Notes: generated by a model from the sequence alone, not told the origin. Numbered from the stretch's first letter, positions 8,624 to 17,223 are shown. The stretch is 57,823 nucleotides of DNA from Ruminococcaceae bacterium UBA6416 (GCA_002438505.1 DJPI01000026.1:1-57823); one strand, 5' to 3'. Program-made: numbers and translations.

Positions 8624-10160
8624 CTTTTTCTCCTCCCTGCTGAGTTTTTGTCATGAGAAGACCGAGCTCGTTTTTGGTGGCGGTTTTTCCGTCAACAATT
8701 CCGGTGATTTTTCCTGAGCCAATAACCATGATTCGGTCGCAAAGCTCAACAAGAACGTCAAGGTCTTCACCGACAAAGATGACGGCAACGCCGCGCTTTT
8801 TTTGCTCGTTGAGCAGGTTATATATGAGACATGAGGAGTTGATGTCAAGACCGCGGACGGGGTAGGCTGCCATAAGAACGGTTGGAGCGGCCGCAATCTC
8901 ACGGCCAACAAGAACCTTTTGAACATTACCACCGGAAAGCTTTCTGACGGGGGTTGTTGCGCCGGGGGTAACAACCTCAAGGTCATTGATGATTTTTTCC
9001 GCGAGGGATTTCGGCTGCTTGCGCTCAAGGAAAACGGATTTTCCTTTTCTGTAGGAACGCAGCATCATGTTGTCAATGATGTCCATGTTGCCAACAAGAC
9101 CCATTCCGAGTCTGTCCTCCGGAACAAAGGAGAGGCGAACGCCAAGCTCTCTGATTTGGAGAGGAGTTTTGTCTCTGAGGTTTTCCGTAACTCCCGTTTT
9201 GGGGTTGTTATATGTTATTTCACCGGAGTCAAGGTGCTGAAGTCCGGCAATGGCTTCAAGAAGCTCGCGCTGACCGCTGCCGGCAATACCTGCAATGCCG
9301 AGGATTTCTCCGCCCTTTGCGGTGAAGGAGATATTGTCAAGAACTTTCACACCGTCACGGTTTTTGCAGTTAATGTTCTTAACAACGAGCCTGTCCTGAG
9401 GATTTTTCGGCTCGCTGCGCTCGATGTTGAGGCTGACTTTTTTTCCAACCATCATTTCTGTCAGCTCGTCCTCGCTCGTCTCACTCGTTTTAACGGTTCC
9501 GATGAATTCGCCCTTGCGAAGAACGGAAACCCTGTCTGAAAGAGAAAGAACTTCATGAAGCTTGTGAGTGATGATGACAATGGCCTTTCCGTCATCGCGC
9601 ATACGGCGCAGAACCTTAAAAAGCTTTTGCGTTTCCTGCGGAGTGAGAACGGCTGTCGGCTCATCAAGGATGAGAATGTTCGCTCCGCGATAAAGCACCT
9701 TAATGATTTCAACGGTTTGCTTTTCTGAAACGGACATTTCATAAATCTTTTTCATCGGGTCAATTTCAAAACCGTATTTTGCGCTGATTTCCGCAACCTT
9801 TGACGCAACCTGCTTGATGTTGTACTTTCCGCTTTCCTTGAGGCCGAGAACAACATTCTCCGCTGCGGTAAAGATGTCAACAAGCTTGAAATGCTGGTGA
9901 ATCATTCCGATCTTATGCTCAAAGGCGTCTTTCGGCGAGCGGATAACAACTTCCTTTCCGTCAATGAAAATCTGACCCTCGTCCGGGAAATAGATGCCGG
10001 ATATCATGTTCATCAGGGTTGTTTTTCCGCTTCCGTTTTCACCGAGAAGAGAAAGAATCTCACCGTTATTAACAGTCAGGTTAACGTGTTGGTTCGCTTT
10101 GATTGAGCCGAAAGTTTTGCTGATGTTTTTTAATTCGATGGCCGGTGTTTCCAACTTCAT
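8616..10160 (-). CDS. Nucleoside ABC importer ATPase with two ABC domains (NupO/YufO-like)
   Basis: This is a 514-residue cytoplasmic ATPase with two ABC domains. Domain 1 has Walker A GENGSGKT (residues 40-47), a degenerate signature (MSVSEKQ) and Walker B LILDEPT. Domain 2 has a degenerate Walker A (GIAGSGQRE), a good LSGGN signature and an altered Walker B (VLMAAYPVRGLD). This split of intact and degenerate sites is usual for sugar and nucleoside importers of this class. I place the start at the ATG at 10158-10160, which has GGAGG 4 bases upstream, rather than the ATG directly before it or the one at 10190, which are poorly spaced. It energises the two permeases encoded downstream. Confidence 0.9.
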   Translation of the reverse strand: MKLETPAIELKNISKTFGSIKANQHVNLTVNNGEILSLLGENGSGKTTLMNMISGIYFPDEGQIFIDGKEVVIRSPKDAFEHKIGMIHQHFKLVDIFTAAENVVLGLKESGKYNIKQVASKVAEISAKYGFEIDPMKKIYEMSVSEKQTVEIIKVLYRGANILILDEPTAVLTPQETQKLFKVLRRMRDDGKAIVIITHKLHEVLSLSDRVSVLRKGEFIGTVKTSETSEDELTEMMVGKKVSLNIERSEPKNPQDRLVVKNINCKNRDGVKVLDNISFTAKGGEILGIAGIAGSGQRELLEAIAGLQHLDSGEITYNNPKTGVTENLRDKTPLQIRELGVRLSFVPEDRLGMGLVGNMDIIDNMMLRSYRKGKSVFLERKQPKSLAEKIINDLEVVTPGATTPVRKLSGGNVQKVLVGREIAAAPTVLMAAYPVRGLDINSSCLIYNLLNEQKKRGVAVIFVGEDLDVLVELCDRIMVIGSGKITGIVDGKTATKNELGLLMTKTQQGGEKDE

Positions 10161-10252
10161 CATACCTCCGTTGCTTTTGTTGTTTAACATTCATTTTTTT
10201 TCAAAACAAAACAAAGGGAAAAGACTTTGTCCTCTTTTGAAAAAATGAAAAT

Positions 10253-10278
10253 CGGGCGAAGCGAAACGCCTCGCCCGG
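10253..10278 (-). terminator. Partial terminator after the binding-protein gene
   Basis: On the minus strand, CGGGCGA and TCGCCCG pair around a GC-rich loop and are followed by ATTTTCATTTTTT. It lies between the binding-protein gene and the ATPase. It probably lowers, rather than stops, downstream transcription so that the binding protein is made in excess, a common pattern in ABC operons. Confidence 0.65.
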
Positions 10279-10296
10279 TCAGGTTTGGTTCAAAAA

Positions 10297-11568
10297 TTAT
10301 TTCTCGCTGATGCCGTCAATGTACTTGATTGCAAAGTACGGAGCACTTCTCATGCCTTCAACGTCTGATTCAAGGAAAGCGCCGTCCTTGACAACCTCGG
10401 TGTCCGGCTCAAAGTTTGCATCGGGAATAACATCGGCCTTATAGGAATCAAGCTTCTTTCCGTCAACGGTGAATGTTGAGGTGTCAAAGACTTTGATTTC
10501 GCCCTTTTCAAGCTTAGCGGTAGCTTCGTCAAGAGCCTTCTGAGTGCCTTCGGCAGCAACGGTCTCATTGAGCTTTGTGAGCTGAACGGAGCCTGTTGCA
10601 AGAGTGCCGCACCAGTCAGCTGCAAATTCTTCACCCTTAGCAACTGCGGTGATTGCAAGCTCATAATAGGGAGACCAGTTGATTTTTGAAGAGATGATAG
10701 CGGTGTTCGGACCCATTGAGGTTGTGTCAATGTTGTATGCAATGTTCGGGACCTTCTTTTCCTCGCAAGCCTTGGGAGCACCTTCTGAGTCGGCGTGCTG
10801 GCTGATGAGGACGCAACCGTCATTGATAAGGCTGAGAGCAGCTTCACGCTCAAGAGCAATATCGAACCATGACTTGGTGTAGGTAACCTTCATTGTTGCG
10901 CTTTCGCAAACGGAACGTGCGCCAAGGAAGAATGAGGTGAAGCCGGAAACAACTTCAGCATAGTCATAAGCGCCGACATAGCCGATCTTTGCTTCTTCAG
11001 CCTTGATTTTTCCGTCTTTGATCATTTCGTTGAGCTTCATACCTGCGGCGATACCTGCAAGATAACGGCCTTCATAGATTGAAGCAAAAGCATTGTGGAA
11101 GTTCTTGATGTTTGCGGTCTTTGCGTGAGTACCCGTTGCGTGGCAGAACTGAACATTGGGGAACTCCTGAGCTGCCTGCATGATGAAGTCCTCGTGACCG
11201 AAGGAGTCTGCAAAAATGATGTTGCAGCCAGCATCGGCAAGCTCCTGAGCAGCGGTGAGACACTTGTCATCCTCGGGAATGTTGGTCTTGATGAGAACCT
11301 GGTCGTCCTTGAGGCCGAGCTTAGCCTGGGTGTCCTTGAGAGCCTGGATGAAGTTGTTGTCATATGTTGAGTTTTCGTCGTGAAGGCAGATGAGACCAAC
11401 CTTAACTTTTGAATAGTCAACATCGGTGTTTGCGGCGCTTGAGCTGTCACTTGCCGGTGCGCTTGAGCTGTCGCCTGCTGAGGTGGTGGTGTCGTCTTTT
11501 GATCCTGTGCAAGCAGCAAATGAGAATACAAGGATAGCTGCGAGCAGAAGTGCAAGAACTTTTTTCAT
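10297..11568 (-). CDS. BMP-family nucleoside-binding lipoprotein
   Basis: This 423-residue lipoprotein has a signal peptide and a lipobox ending at Cys20 (FAAC). A low-complexity Ser/Ala/Thr/Asp linker (about 21-50) is followed by a BMP/PnrA-type periplasmic-binding fold (KVGLICLHDENSTYDNNF, then AQELADAGCNIIFADSFG and the hinge region IGYVGAYDYAEV). BMP proteins bind purine nucleosides and deliver them to NupOPQ-like permeases. It is anchored to the outer face of the membrane. It sits between xpt and the transporter genes, so uptake and salvage of purines are probably coordinated. The exact ligand (guanosine, inosine, xanthosine or another) is inferred only from family and context. Confidence 0.9.
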   Translation of the reverse strand: MKKVLALLLAAILVFSFAACTGSKDDTTTSAGDSSSAPASDSSSAANTDVDYSKVKVGLICLHDENSTYDNNFIQALKDTQAKLGLKDDQVLIKTNIPEDDKCLTAAQELADAGCNIIFADSFGHEDFIMQAAQEFPNVQFCHATGTHAKTANIKNFHNAFASIYEGRYLAGIAAGMKLNEMIKDGKIKAEEAKIGYVGAYDYAEVVSGFTSFFLGARSVCESATMKVTYTKSWFDIALEREAALSLINDGCVLISQHADSEGAPKACEEKKVPNIAYNIDTTSMGPNTAIISSKINWSPYYELAITAVAKGEEFAADWCGTLATGSVQLTKLNETVAAEGTQKALDEATAKLEKGEIKVFDTSTFTVDGKKLDSYKADVIPDANFEPDTEVVKDGAFLESDVEGMRSAPYFAIKYIDGISEK

Positions 11569-11625
11569 GCTTTTTTCCTCCGTTAGCCTTTCGGCAAAAA
11601 TATTTATAAACCGCCCTTGGGCAAT

Positions 11626-12195
11626 TTATCTGAACTTAATCTCGCCATCGTCCATGCTGTCAATAACGGCGAGAGACTCAACGCGGACGCCCGCGTCGCG
11701 GATACGCTTTGAGCCGGGCTGGAAGCCTTTTTCAACCGCAATTCCGCAGCCGACAATTTCGGCTCCGGCCTGGCGGCAAAGGTCAATGAGGCCGAGCAGG
11801 GCGTTGCCCTCGGCAAGGAAATCGTCAATGATAAGAACCTTATCGCCCTTTTTGAGGAATTCCTTTGAAACGATAACGTCATATGTGGTTCCGTGGGTAT
11901 ATGACTTGACCTGAGTTTTATAAACCGTTCCGGCAATGTTCTTGGTCTTTGTCTTTTTTGCAAAAAGAACGGGACAATTAAAAAACTGCGCGGTTATACA
12001 TGCTATTCCTATACCTGACGCTTCAATGGTAAGGATTTTGTTAACCTCGCAGTTTGAGTATATTCTTTTGAATTCTTTACCTATTTCATTAAGCAGGGTG
12101 ACATCCATCTGATGATTGAGGAACGAATCAACTTTCAGAATGCTTCCCGGATAAACTTTTCCGTCTTTGAGAATTCTCTCTTCAAGAAGAACCAT
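11626..12195 (-). CDS. xpt: Xanthine phosphoribosyltransferase
   Basis: This 189-residue cytoplasmic type I phosphoribosyltransferase converts xanthine plus PRPP to XMP. The PRPP-binding motif VLIIDDFLAEGNA (about 120-132) and the N-terminal substrate hood (GKVYPGSILKVDSFLNHQMD) fit Xpt, and the length is typical. The ribosome binding site is weak (GGTGAG). It is the first gene of the operon xpt, BMP lipoprotein, ATPase, two permeases, linking base salvage with nucleoside import. In many Firmicutes xpt is preceded by a purine riboswitch; I do not find that here. Confidence 0.92.
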   Translation of the reverse strand: MVLLEERILKDGKVYPGSILKVDSFLNHQMDVTLLNEIGKEFKRIYSNCEVNKILTIEASGIGIACITAQFFNCPVLFAKKTKTKNIAGTVYKTQVKSYTHGTTYDVIVSKEFLKKGDKVLIIDDFLAEGNALLGLIDLCRQAGAEIVGCGIAVEKGFQPGSKRIRDAGVRVESLAVIDSMDDGEIKFR

Positions 12196-12225
12196 CGCAA
12201 CTCACCGCTTTCTAAAAATTGAAAA

Positions 12226-12312
12226 GGACATTTCAAACATTTCAGTTTAAAATGTCGCCCATGTGTCTTTGCGTTACGAGTTTATTTTATCAAAAGCTGT
12301 CGAATTTTACAA
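12226..12312 (-). promoter_or_regulatory. xpt promoter and attenuator-like leader hairpin
   Basis: On the minus strand, TTGTAA (12307-12312) and TAAAAT (12284-12289) are 17 bp apart. The leader contains an imperfect stem (12226-12233 with 12250-12259, GGACATTT with AAATGTCGCC) that on the RNA is followed by TTTTC and then a U-rich stretch, resembling a transcription attenuator. The conserved loops of a purine riboswitch are not present. Confidence 0.45.
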
Positions 12313-12349
12313 GCCCACAGACTGTTAAAGTTAATTTAAATTAAAGTGA

Positions 12350-12376
12350 GGGAATTGTGCATAATGCACAATTCCC
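12350..12376 (-). terminator. Palindromic terminator of the 3D-domain gene
   Basis: This is a near-perfect 27-nt palindrome (arms GGGAATTGTGCAT and ATGCACAATTCCC). It lies just past the stop of the YabE-like gene, and on the minus strand a T-rich stretch follows after a few bases. Confidence 0.6.
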
Positions 12377-12384
12377 CCATAAAG

Positions 12385-13491
12385 TCATTCAAGCACATAA
12401 ATTTCAACATTCCTTCTTCCGAATCGGACACATTCGTCATAGGTGTTGAAATAAAGGTCAACAACGGTTGCGCTGTTATATATGAAGCCGCCGGTGTCGC
12501 TCGCTTCACAGTAGCCGTAGATGCACATTCCGTCACTGGAAACAATGTATAGCTTTGAGCCGTATGGAATCTCGCGCGGGTCAACTGCAACCCGTCCGGG
12601 CATTGCGCGCTGACCTGTTGAAGTGATTCCGCCGCCGTAATAGGCCGTTGCCGAGCCAACGATTTTCTGTTTGTACTTTGTCGGCTTGCCGTATTCATCA
12701 AGCTCAATTCTGACCCTTGACGGAAGCTCGGAAACTGCGCGCAGACCGGAATAGCCGACCGTACCGACTGAGTCAAGCTTCACAACGCGTTTTTTTGTTC
12801 CGGTGAGGATGACCTCATTCACGGCCTTTTTCTTTGTTTCCGAATGCAAAAGACTGCGCTTTTCAAATTTGCCGTCAATATAGACGTTTATATATGTATC
12901 TTCACGCTCCCCGTTTTCTCCGTCTTTTTCAACATACATTTCTCCAAGATAAAGCTCGTTTGTCTTTTTCTTTTTTATTTTATATTTCACTTCAACGGTT
13001 TCCGTTTCAAGCGCAAAGGTGACTCTTTTAACTGTAACCGTCATTCCGGACTTCAAAACGGCGCCTTTCTTGTGGCTCAGAATGTCATATTCTCCAACCT
13101 TGACTTTTGCTTTTTTGAGAATGTCTGAGACCGTTCCGGAATTGACGGAGTATGTTTTTTTCTTTCCGTCTGCGGCAACGGTAACTTTGAAGTCCTTTCC
13201 CGTTCCGAGATGAAGCGGTGAAGGGGCAGCGGAGCTTTTGCCGCTTCCGGATGATGAGGTGTCCTCTTCAAAATGCTCGGCAACGCCGATTACAAGTGAC
13301 TGCAAATCTGCGCCGACAATCTGAGCAACCTCTTCTTCATACTTCGCTTCGGCGGTGAATTGCGCTGCTTTTTCAAAGGTGAAAACCATTGCGCCGCTGA
13401 GAACAAGAAATGACAGCGAGAGAAGAATGCCGCAAAGTCTTGAGACCGCCTGTCCGCTTTTAAAGCTGAGGTTCACCGAATCACCACACAT
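12385..13491 (-). CDS. YabE-like exported protein with DUF348, G5-like and 3D domains
   Basis: This 368-residue protein has a membrane anchor at residues about 19-38, a Ser/Gly/Pro linker (78-95), a DUF348 domain (about 101-157), a G5-like segment (about 158-235) and a C-terminal 3D domain (278-368). The three conserved Asp of the 3D domain are visible (Asp304, Asp332, Asp345 in VAVDP, ASDTGG and VVDLYF). 3D domains are MltA-like lytic transglycosylase relatives; family members cleave peptidoglycan or act as resuscitation factors. It should act outside the membrane on the cell wall. The family's usual neighbour rsmA is present but about 4 kb away. The ATG at 13491 lacks a clear ribosome binding site, and a GTG at 13476 is an alternative start. 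Confidence 0.85.
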   Translation of the reverse strand: MCGDSVNLSFKSGQAVSRLCGILLSLSFLVLSGAMVFTFEKAAQFTAEAKYEEEVAQIVGADLQSLVIGVAEHFEEDTSSSGSGKSSAAPSPLHLGTGKDFKVTVAADGKKKTYSVNSGTVSDILKKAKVKVGEYDILSHKKGAVLKSGMTVTVKRVTFALETETVEVKYKIKKKKTNELYLGEMYVEKDGENGEREDTYINVYIDGKFEKRSLLHSETKKKAVNEVILTGTKKRVVKLDSVGTVGYSGLRAVSELPSRVRIELDEYGKPTKYKQKIVGSATAYYGGGITSTGQRAMPGRVAVDPREIPYGSKLYIVSSDGMCIYGYCEASDTGGFIYNSATVVDLYFNTYDECVRFGRRNVEIYVLE

Positions 13492-13518
13492 TCTTTGAAT
13501 ACATTGACAACAGCTTGC

Positions 13519-13547
13519 ATTATATAATCATTTCCAAAATTTGTCAA
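13519..13547 (-). promoter_or_regulatory. Consensus promoter of the YabE-like gene
   Basis: On the minus strand, TTGACA (13542-13547) and TATAAT (13519-13524) are exactly 17 bp apart, and the start codon is about 28 bp downstream of the -10 box. Confidence 0.75.
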
Positions 13548-13604
13548 ATCCGGCGCAGTGCGGATGGAGCCGAGTGACAAAAACTGTGACTGAAAAAAAG
13601 AAAA

Positions 13605-13630
13605 GGCCGCCGCAAAAAAACGCAGCAGCC
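13605..13630 (-). terminator. Terminator of the SDR gene
   Basis: GGCTGCTGC pairs with GCGGCGGCC (with G-U pairs) across a T-rich loop, followed by TTTTCTTTTTTT on the minus strand. Confidence 0.8.
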
Positions 13631-13648
13631 TTTTAAATTGCTTTAAAA

Positions 13649-14671
13649 TTATTCGCCCTTCATTTCAAGGAGCTTGACGGTGCCGTTATATGAAGCTTCC
13701 GAAACTCTGATTGAGTCAAAGATTGCGTCAACAATGTCGTCCTCGGTTGCGCCGAGTTCCTTGGCATAAGCATTGTTGATGAAAAGATTGAGGTCCATAA
13801 TGTCAGGAAGATTGAAGAGATCCATTCCGGAGTCGATCTTTCTCTTTTTGTAATCGAGCGCCGGTTTGATCATGCCCATTTTCATCATCCACGGAGCAAC
13901 GCTGACAATCTTTCTGTCCTTGCCCATTCCTCTTGCGTCATAGACGATTGAAAGGAATTCCTTCCATGTGAGGTTATACATGCTGATGGGAATAGCCTCA
14001 AATCCGGCCTTCTTCCTTTCAGCAGCGCCGCAGATGACCTCGCCAACCTGGCGGCAGGTGAGCATTGCGGTGCCTCCCTTCGGATACATGGTGAACGGCC
14101 ACTTATCCATGAAAGCAATCTGCTCAATAAGAACGGTCCAAACGGGCTTTCTTCCCGGCTGGGTGCCAAAGATATACGGAAGCTCAAGAACCGCGCAGCT
14201 GAAGCTGTCATCGCAGGCGGCCTCGCAAACTTCCTCCTGCATGATTCTTGACTTGAAATACGGGTTTTTGTCAACAAGTCTCATGTCAGGACGCAGCTTT
14301 GAAAGATATGCAAAATACGAGCCGAGAACAACAGCTCTTTTAACGCCTGCTTTTTTGCAGAGCGGGAAAATTCTTTCAAGCGGAGCAATGTTGTATTTGT
14401 AGTAGTAGTCCATTACCGGAGCGGGGAACTCAACTCTTTCGTCAACGCCGGCGGCAAAGATGAAAACATCGTTGCCCTTGAGCATATCAAGAATTTCATC
14501 ATCGCTTTTTTTGTTGATGTCGCCAAAGATGATTTCCATCTCCTTGGGAATCGGAGCTCCCTCGGGAAGAGGCGGCAAAGCGACTGATGTGACTTTGTGG
14601 CCGTGCTTAATGAGCTGAATTGCAGCTTCACAGCCGAGCAGTCCGGTTCCGCCAATCATAAATACGTTCAT
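13649..14671 (-). CDS. NAD(P)-dependent epimerase/dehydratase-like SDR protein
   Basis: This 340-residue cytoplasmic protein opens with a Rossmann motif (GGTGLLG, residues 8-14) and continues as an atypical short-chain dehydrogenase/reductase, with IFGDINK and FIFAAGVDE matching the expected strand ends. The active-site YxxxK is not obvious: YFKSRIMQEE (about 158-167) is the nearest match. The function may therefore be a sugar-nucleotide enzyme, an NmrA-like redox sensor or a quinone-type oxidoreductase. It is transcribed alone, divergently from the cysteine hydrolase at 14870. The substrate is unknown. Confidence 0.75.
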   Translation of the reverse strand: MNVFMIGGTGLLGCEAAIQLIKHGHKVTSVALPPLPEGAPIPKEMEIIFGDINKKSDDEILDMLKGNDVFIFAAGVDERVEFPAPVMDYYYKYNIAPLERIFPLCKKAGVKRAVVLGSYFAYLSKLRPDMRLVDKNPYFKSRIMQEEVCEAACDDSFSCAVLELPYIFGTQPGRKPVWTVLIEQIAFMDKWPFTMYPKGGTAMLTCRQVGEVICGAAERKKAGFEAIPISMYNLTWKEFLSIVYDARGMGKDRKIVSVAPWMMKMGMIKPALDYKKRKIDSGMDLFNLPDIMDLNLFINNAYAKELGATEDDIVDAIFDSIRVSEASYNGTVKLLEMKGE

Positions 14672-14869
14672 TTTAATTCCTCCAATTCGATTAACTTGTT
14701 TTTTTGCACCCTCATATTATAGCAGTATTAATACGGCAAAGTCAACCTCTGCAACATCTTTAACACTTTGTTAACTTTTTATGAATATCTCCATGCTAAT
14801 GCACAAAAACAACAGTGGCAAATTTGCGCAAAATGTGATAATATTATAAAAAACGAAAGGATAAACAGA

Positions 14870-15373
14870 ATGATGAAAAAGACTCTTATTGTAATTGATA
14901 TGCAAAACGATTTTATCAGCGGTTCCCTCGGAACAAAGCAGGCAGAGGCGATTGTTGAAACCGTTCAAAAAAGGATTGCCGAATATGAAAAACGCGGTGA
15001 TGAAATAATTTATACCCGCGATACGCACGGCGAAAACTATCTTTCAACGCCGGAGGGAAAAAAGCTGCCCGTTGTTCACTGCATAAAAGGCACTTGGGGC
15101 TGGCAGATTGCTGACGGGCTTTATGTTGATTCTGCACAGGTTATTGACAAACCGACTTTCGGCTACACCGGATGGAACAAATTCACCTTTGAAGCGGTGG
15201 AGCTTTGCGGCCTTTGCACGGACATCTGTGTTGTTTCAAATGCGCTCATTCTTAAGGCCATGTTTCCGCAGGCAAGCATTTTTGTTGATTCCTCCTGCTG
15301 CGCCGGAGTGACGCCGGAAAAACACGCTGCCGCGCTTGAAACCATGAGAAGCTGCCAGATTGACGTTAAGTAA
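14870..15373 (+). CDS. Isochorismatase-family cysteine hydrolase (nicotinamidase-like)
   Basis: This 167-residue cytoplasmic hydrolase has the catalytic triad of the family: Asp10 (VIDMQNDF), Lys94 (IDKPTFGY) and Cys120 (CTDICVVSNA). A plausible metal site is formed by Asp51, His53 (TRDTHGENY) and His70. Family members include nicotinamidase (nicotinamide to nicotinate, NAD salvage), isochorismatase and ureidoacrylate hydrolase. The metal-site motif and short length favour a nicotinamidase-like role. The start follows GAAAGGAT; upstream in-frame codons lack a ribosome binding site. ATG at 14873 is an equally possible start. Confidence 0.82.
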   Translation: MMKKTLIVIDMQNDFISGSLGTKQAEAIVETVQKRIAEYEKRGDEIIYTRDTHGENYLSTPEGKKLPVVHCIKGTWGWQIADGLYVDSAQVIDKPTFGYTGWNKFTFEAVELCGLCTDICVVSNALILKAMFPQASIFVDSSCCAGVTPEKHAAALETMRSCQIDVK

Positions 15374-15855
15374 TCTCTTATATATCCGTCTGTTGAGTTC
15401 ATTGCAGTGCGGATTTAAACAGTAAAGAAAACATCTTGGCCATGTAAAGCGGATAACTTTACATGGCCGCTTGGCTGCATTTGCGGCCGATTAACAAACA
15501 GGGGCGATTATTGTTGTTTTTCCCTCATTTCTGCCCTCAAACCGAAAAATGAATAAACATCGCCAAAAATGTATATGCAATATTCAGCCTGATGATGAAT
15601 AATTATCACCCAAAATGTTGAAAAGTATGTTAGGAAAGTTAAAAAGTTTACACTTTTCAAGCGTTTTATTTACTCAACGAAAAAATGTTGTTGAAAACTC
15701 CTGATTTTCAACATTTTTAACGAAGTTTTCAACATTGTAAGTTTTTTGCTTTACAAAAGCAGAAACATCCGTAAAGTTTGTATCTTTACGAATGTTTTTG
15801 ACTAATCAGCAGATATAAAGGCGAAGTGGCGCCGGATAGGAGTGAAAAATGTATA
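15374..15855. other. AT-rich, hairpin-dense intergenic region without a recognised gene
   Basis: About 480 bp hold no plausible gene. They do hold several stem-loops: a perfect 12-bp stem at 15438-15468 (GGCCATGTAAAG / CTTTACATGGCC); a nested stem at 15681-15718 (AAAAATG / CATTTTT and TTGAAAA / TTTTCAA); and a strong one at 15763-15797. The words TGTTGAAAA and TTTTCAACA recur at about 15615, 15687, 15705 and 15726. This could be an RNA gene, 3' regulatory structure, or decayed sequence left by loss of the kinase half of the neighbouring gene. Confidence 0.6.
15763..15800. terminator. Strong hairpin with a T tract
   Basis: AAACAT-C-CGTAAAG pairs with CTTTACG-A-ATGTTT (13 pairs, one mismatch) and is followed by TTTTTG on the + strand. 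On the minus strand it lies just past the stop of the 15856 gene, so it can serve as its terminator too. Confidence 0.6.
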
Positions 15856-17172
15856 TCACTTGTGTTTTTTGGTTTTAATTGTTTGAAACAGCTTATAGAC
15901 AAGGGTGTTTGTCAGAAGCGTTTTGTGAAGGCAATGGCGCTTTATGCAGCATATTGCGGCAAGGGTGAACAGAACAAAAATCGCGCTGCAAACCTCGGCT
16001 CTTAACTTGAAATAGTCAGGTTCAATCGTCAGCCACGAGGTGTTCAGGTGTGGATTAAGAATGATGTATATCGAATCCTCAACAAGATAGAACATTGAAC
16101 CGGCAATCAGAAGATGAACCGCAACGTGAAGAATGTTCGGAAGCTTATCAGAGAGTGCATATTTCGGCGCTCCTTTGTATTCGCGCCTTCCGGAAAGGCA
16201 GAGCAAAAGAACAACAAGAACAAGCACAACGGCGGCAAAAACGGCACCGAGAACCATGTGCCTTGCAACGGTTGAAAAAACGCTGTCATATTTGCTTTCA
16301 ATTTTTTTGCATTCATCGTTGAAAACAAGACCGCCTGAAAAGGAAATATAGATGTCAAAGCTTTTTTCATATTCACTTCCAAGCTCCTGAACAACTGGAA
16401 AAAGGTCTTGAAGCGGTCCGGGAACATAGTATGGACTTTTTGAATCAAAAACCATCAAACAGTTTTCAAGCGAGGAAAAGTATTTCTGTGCCTGCTCCCT
16501 TGTTGAAACCGGCGCGTTGGAAACGAGGCGCTCCTTTTCGGCGTCAAACACTGCGTAATAAACCTTGTTAAGCTTTTCAATGTAAGCAGCGGCCTCATTA
16601 TATCCCTCGTCAATGCGCTTGTATGATTCAATCAGCTCGTCATACTGCTTTTTGTAATAGGCGGTGATTTCATCATTGTTAATAGTAAAGGTGCCGTCCT
16701 GATTTTTTGAAGCAAAGCCGTTTTCAAAGTATTTTTCTTCAACGCTGTTGTTTTCGGTTTCATAAGCGAGGATTTCAAGCACTGTTTTAATTTGTTTTTC
16801 GCAGTTTTTGTTTGAGTCCTCAACATAATAGCGGATTGTGTCCGGATCTTTAAAACCGTCAGGATCCTGATACTTCAGCGTATAGTCAAGAATATGTGTC
16901 AGCGCGGTTTTGACCTCAGCTTTGAAAGGTTCGCTTTCCTGATAGTTAAAGCGCGGCCCCTGAAGGAATGAATTCACAACGTATGGTTTTTCCTCAGTAT
17001 AAAGGCAGATGACATCAAGAAACTGTGAGGCCGAAAAGAACGTGAGAAGAGCGATCATAAACGCAATGAACGCTTTTGATGAGGTGAGATAAAGTGTGTT
17101 CCTTATTGCAACAAAACTCTCACGCCCCTTATTTTCGGTGCCTTCATCGCCTATGGTTTCTCCTGTTTTCAT
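15856..17172 (-). CDS. Membrane sensor protein resembling a histidine kinase without its kinase domain
   Basis: This 438-residue protein has an N-terminal membrane segment (about 34-54), a large extracytoplasmic domain rich in helices and acidic residues (about 55-305), and three more membrane segments (about 307-330, 350-372 and 390-412). It ends with NTLVYKLFQTIKTKKHK. The layout and the juxtamembrane text (LCLSGRREYKG, TLLTNTLVYKL) resemble the sensor half of clostridial multi-pass histidine kinases. In those, dimerisation and ATPase domains would follow; here the protein stops at the membrane exit. The ribosome binding site AAAGGAGG is strong, so it is probably expressed. It may be a truncated kinase, a decoy or a regulator of another kinase. 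No response regulator is adjacent. Confidence 0.6.
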   Translation of the reverse strand: MKTGETIGDEGTENKGRESFVAIRNTLYLTSSKAFIAFMIALLTFFSASQFLDVICLYTEEKPYVVNSFLQGPRFNYQESEPFKAEVKTALTHILDYTLKYQDPDGFKDPDTIRYYVEDSNKNCEKQIKTVLEILAYETENNSVEEKYFENGFASKNQDGTFTINNDEITAYYKKQYDELIESYKRIDEGYNEAAAYIEKLNKVYYAVFDAEKERLVSNAPVSTREQAQKYFSSLENCLMVFDSKSPYYVPGPLQDLFPVVQELGSEYEKSFDIYISFSGGLVFNDECKKIESKYDSVFSTVARHMVLGAVFAAVVLVLVVLLLCLSGRREYKGAPKYALSDKLPNILHVAVHLLIAGSMFYLVEDSIYIILNPHLNTSWLTIEPDYFKLRAEVCSAIFVLFTLAAICCIKRHCLHKTLLTNTLVYKLFQTIKTKKHK

Positions 17173-17223
17173 TGCTCTGTTTCCTCCTTTTGCAAGACTC
17201 GGATTTTTGGCGTTTGTTCCCTT

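Noticed and set aside
8919..9539. 206-codon + strand frame inside the ABC ATPase gene
   Set aside because: The opposite strand encodes canonical ABC motifs; this frame has no family resemblance and no start site.
12226..12312. Purine riboswitch ahead of xpt
   Set aside because: The conserved junction and loop sequences of purine riboswitches are absent on the minus strand.
15374..15855. Origin of replication (AT-rich, repeated TTTTCAACA words)
   Set aside because: The words do not match the DnaA box TTATCCACA, and no dnaA, dnaN or other origin genes are near.
15849..15878. Nine-codon + strand frame after an AGGAG-like site
   Set aside because: It is too short to support, overlaps the end of the membrane sensor gene and has no other evidence.
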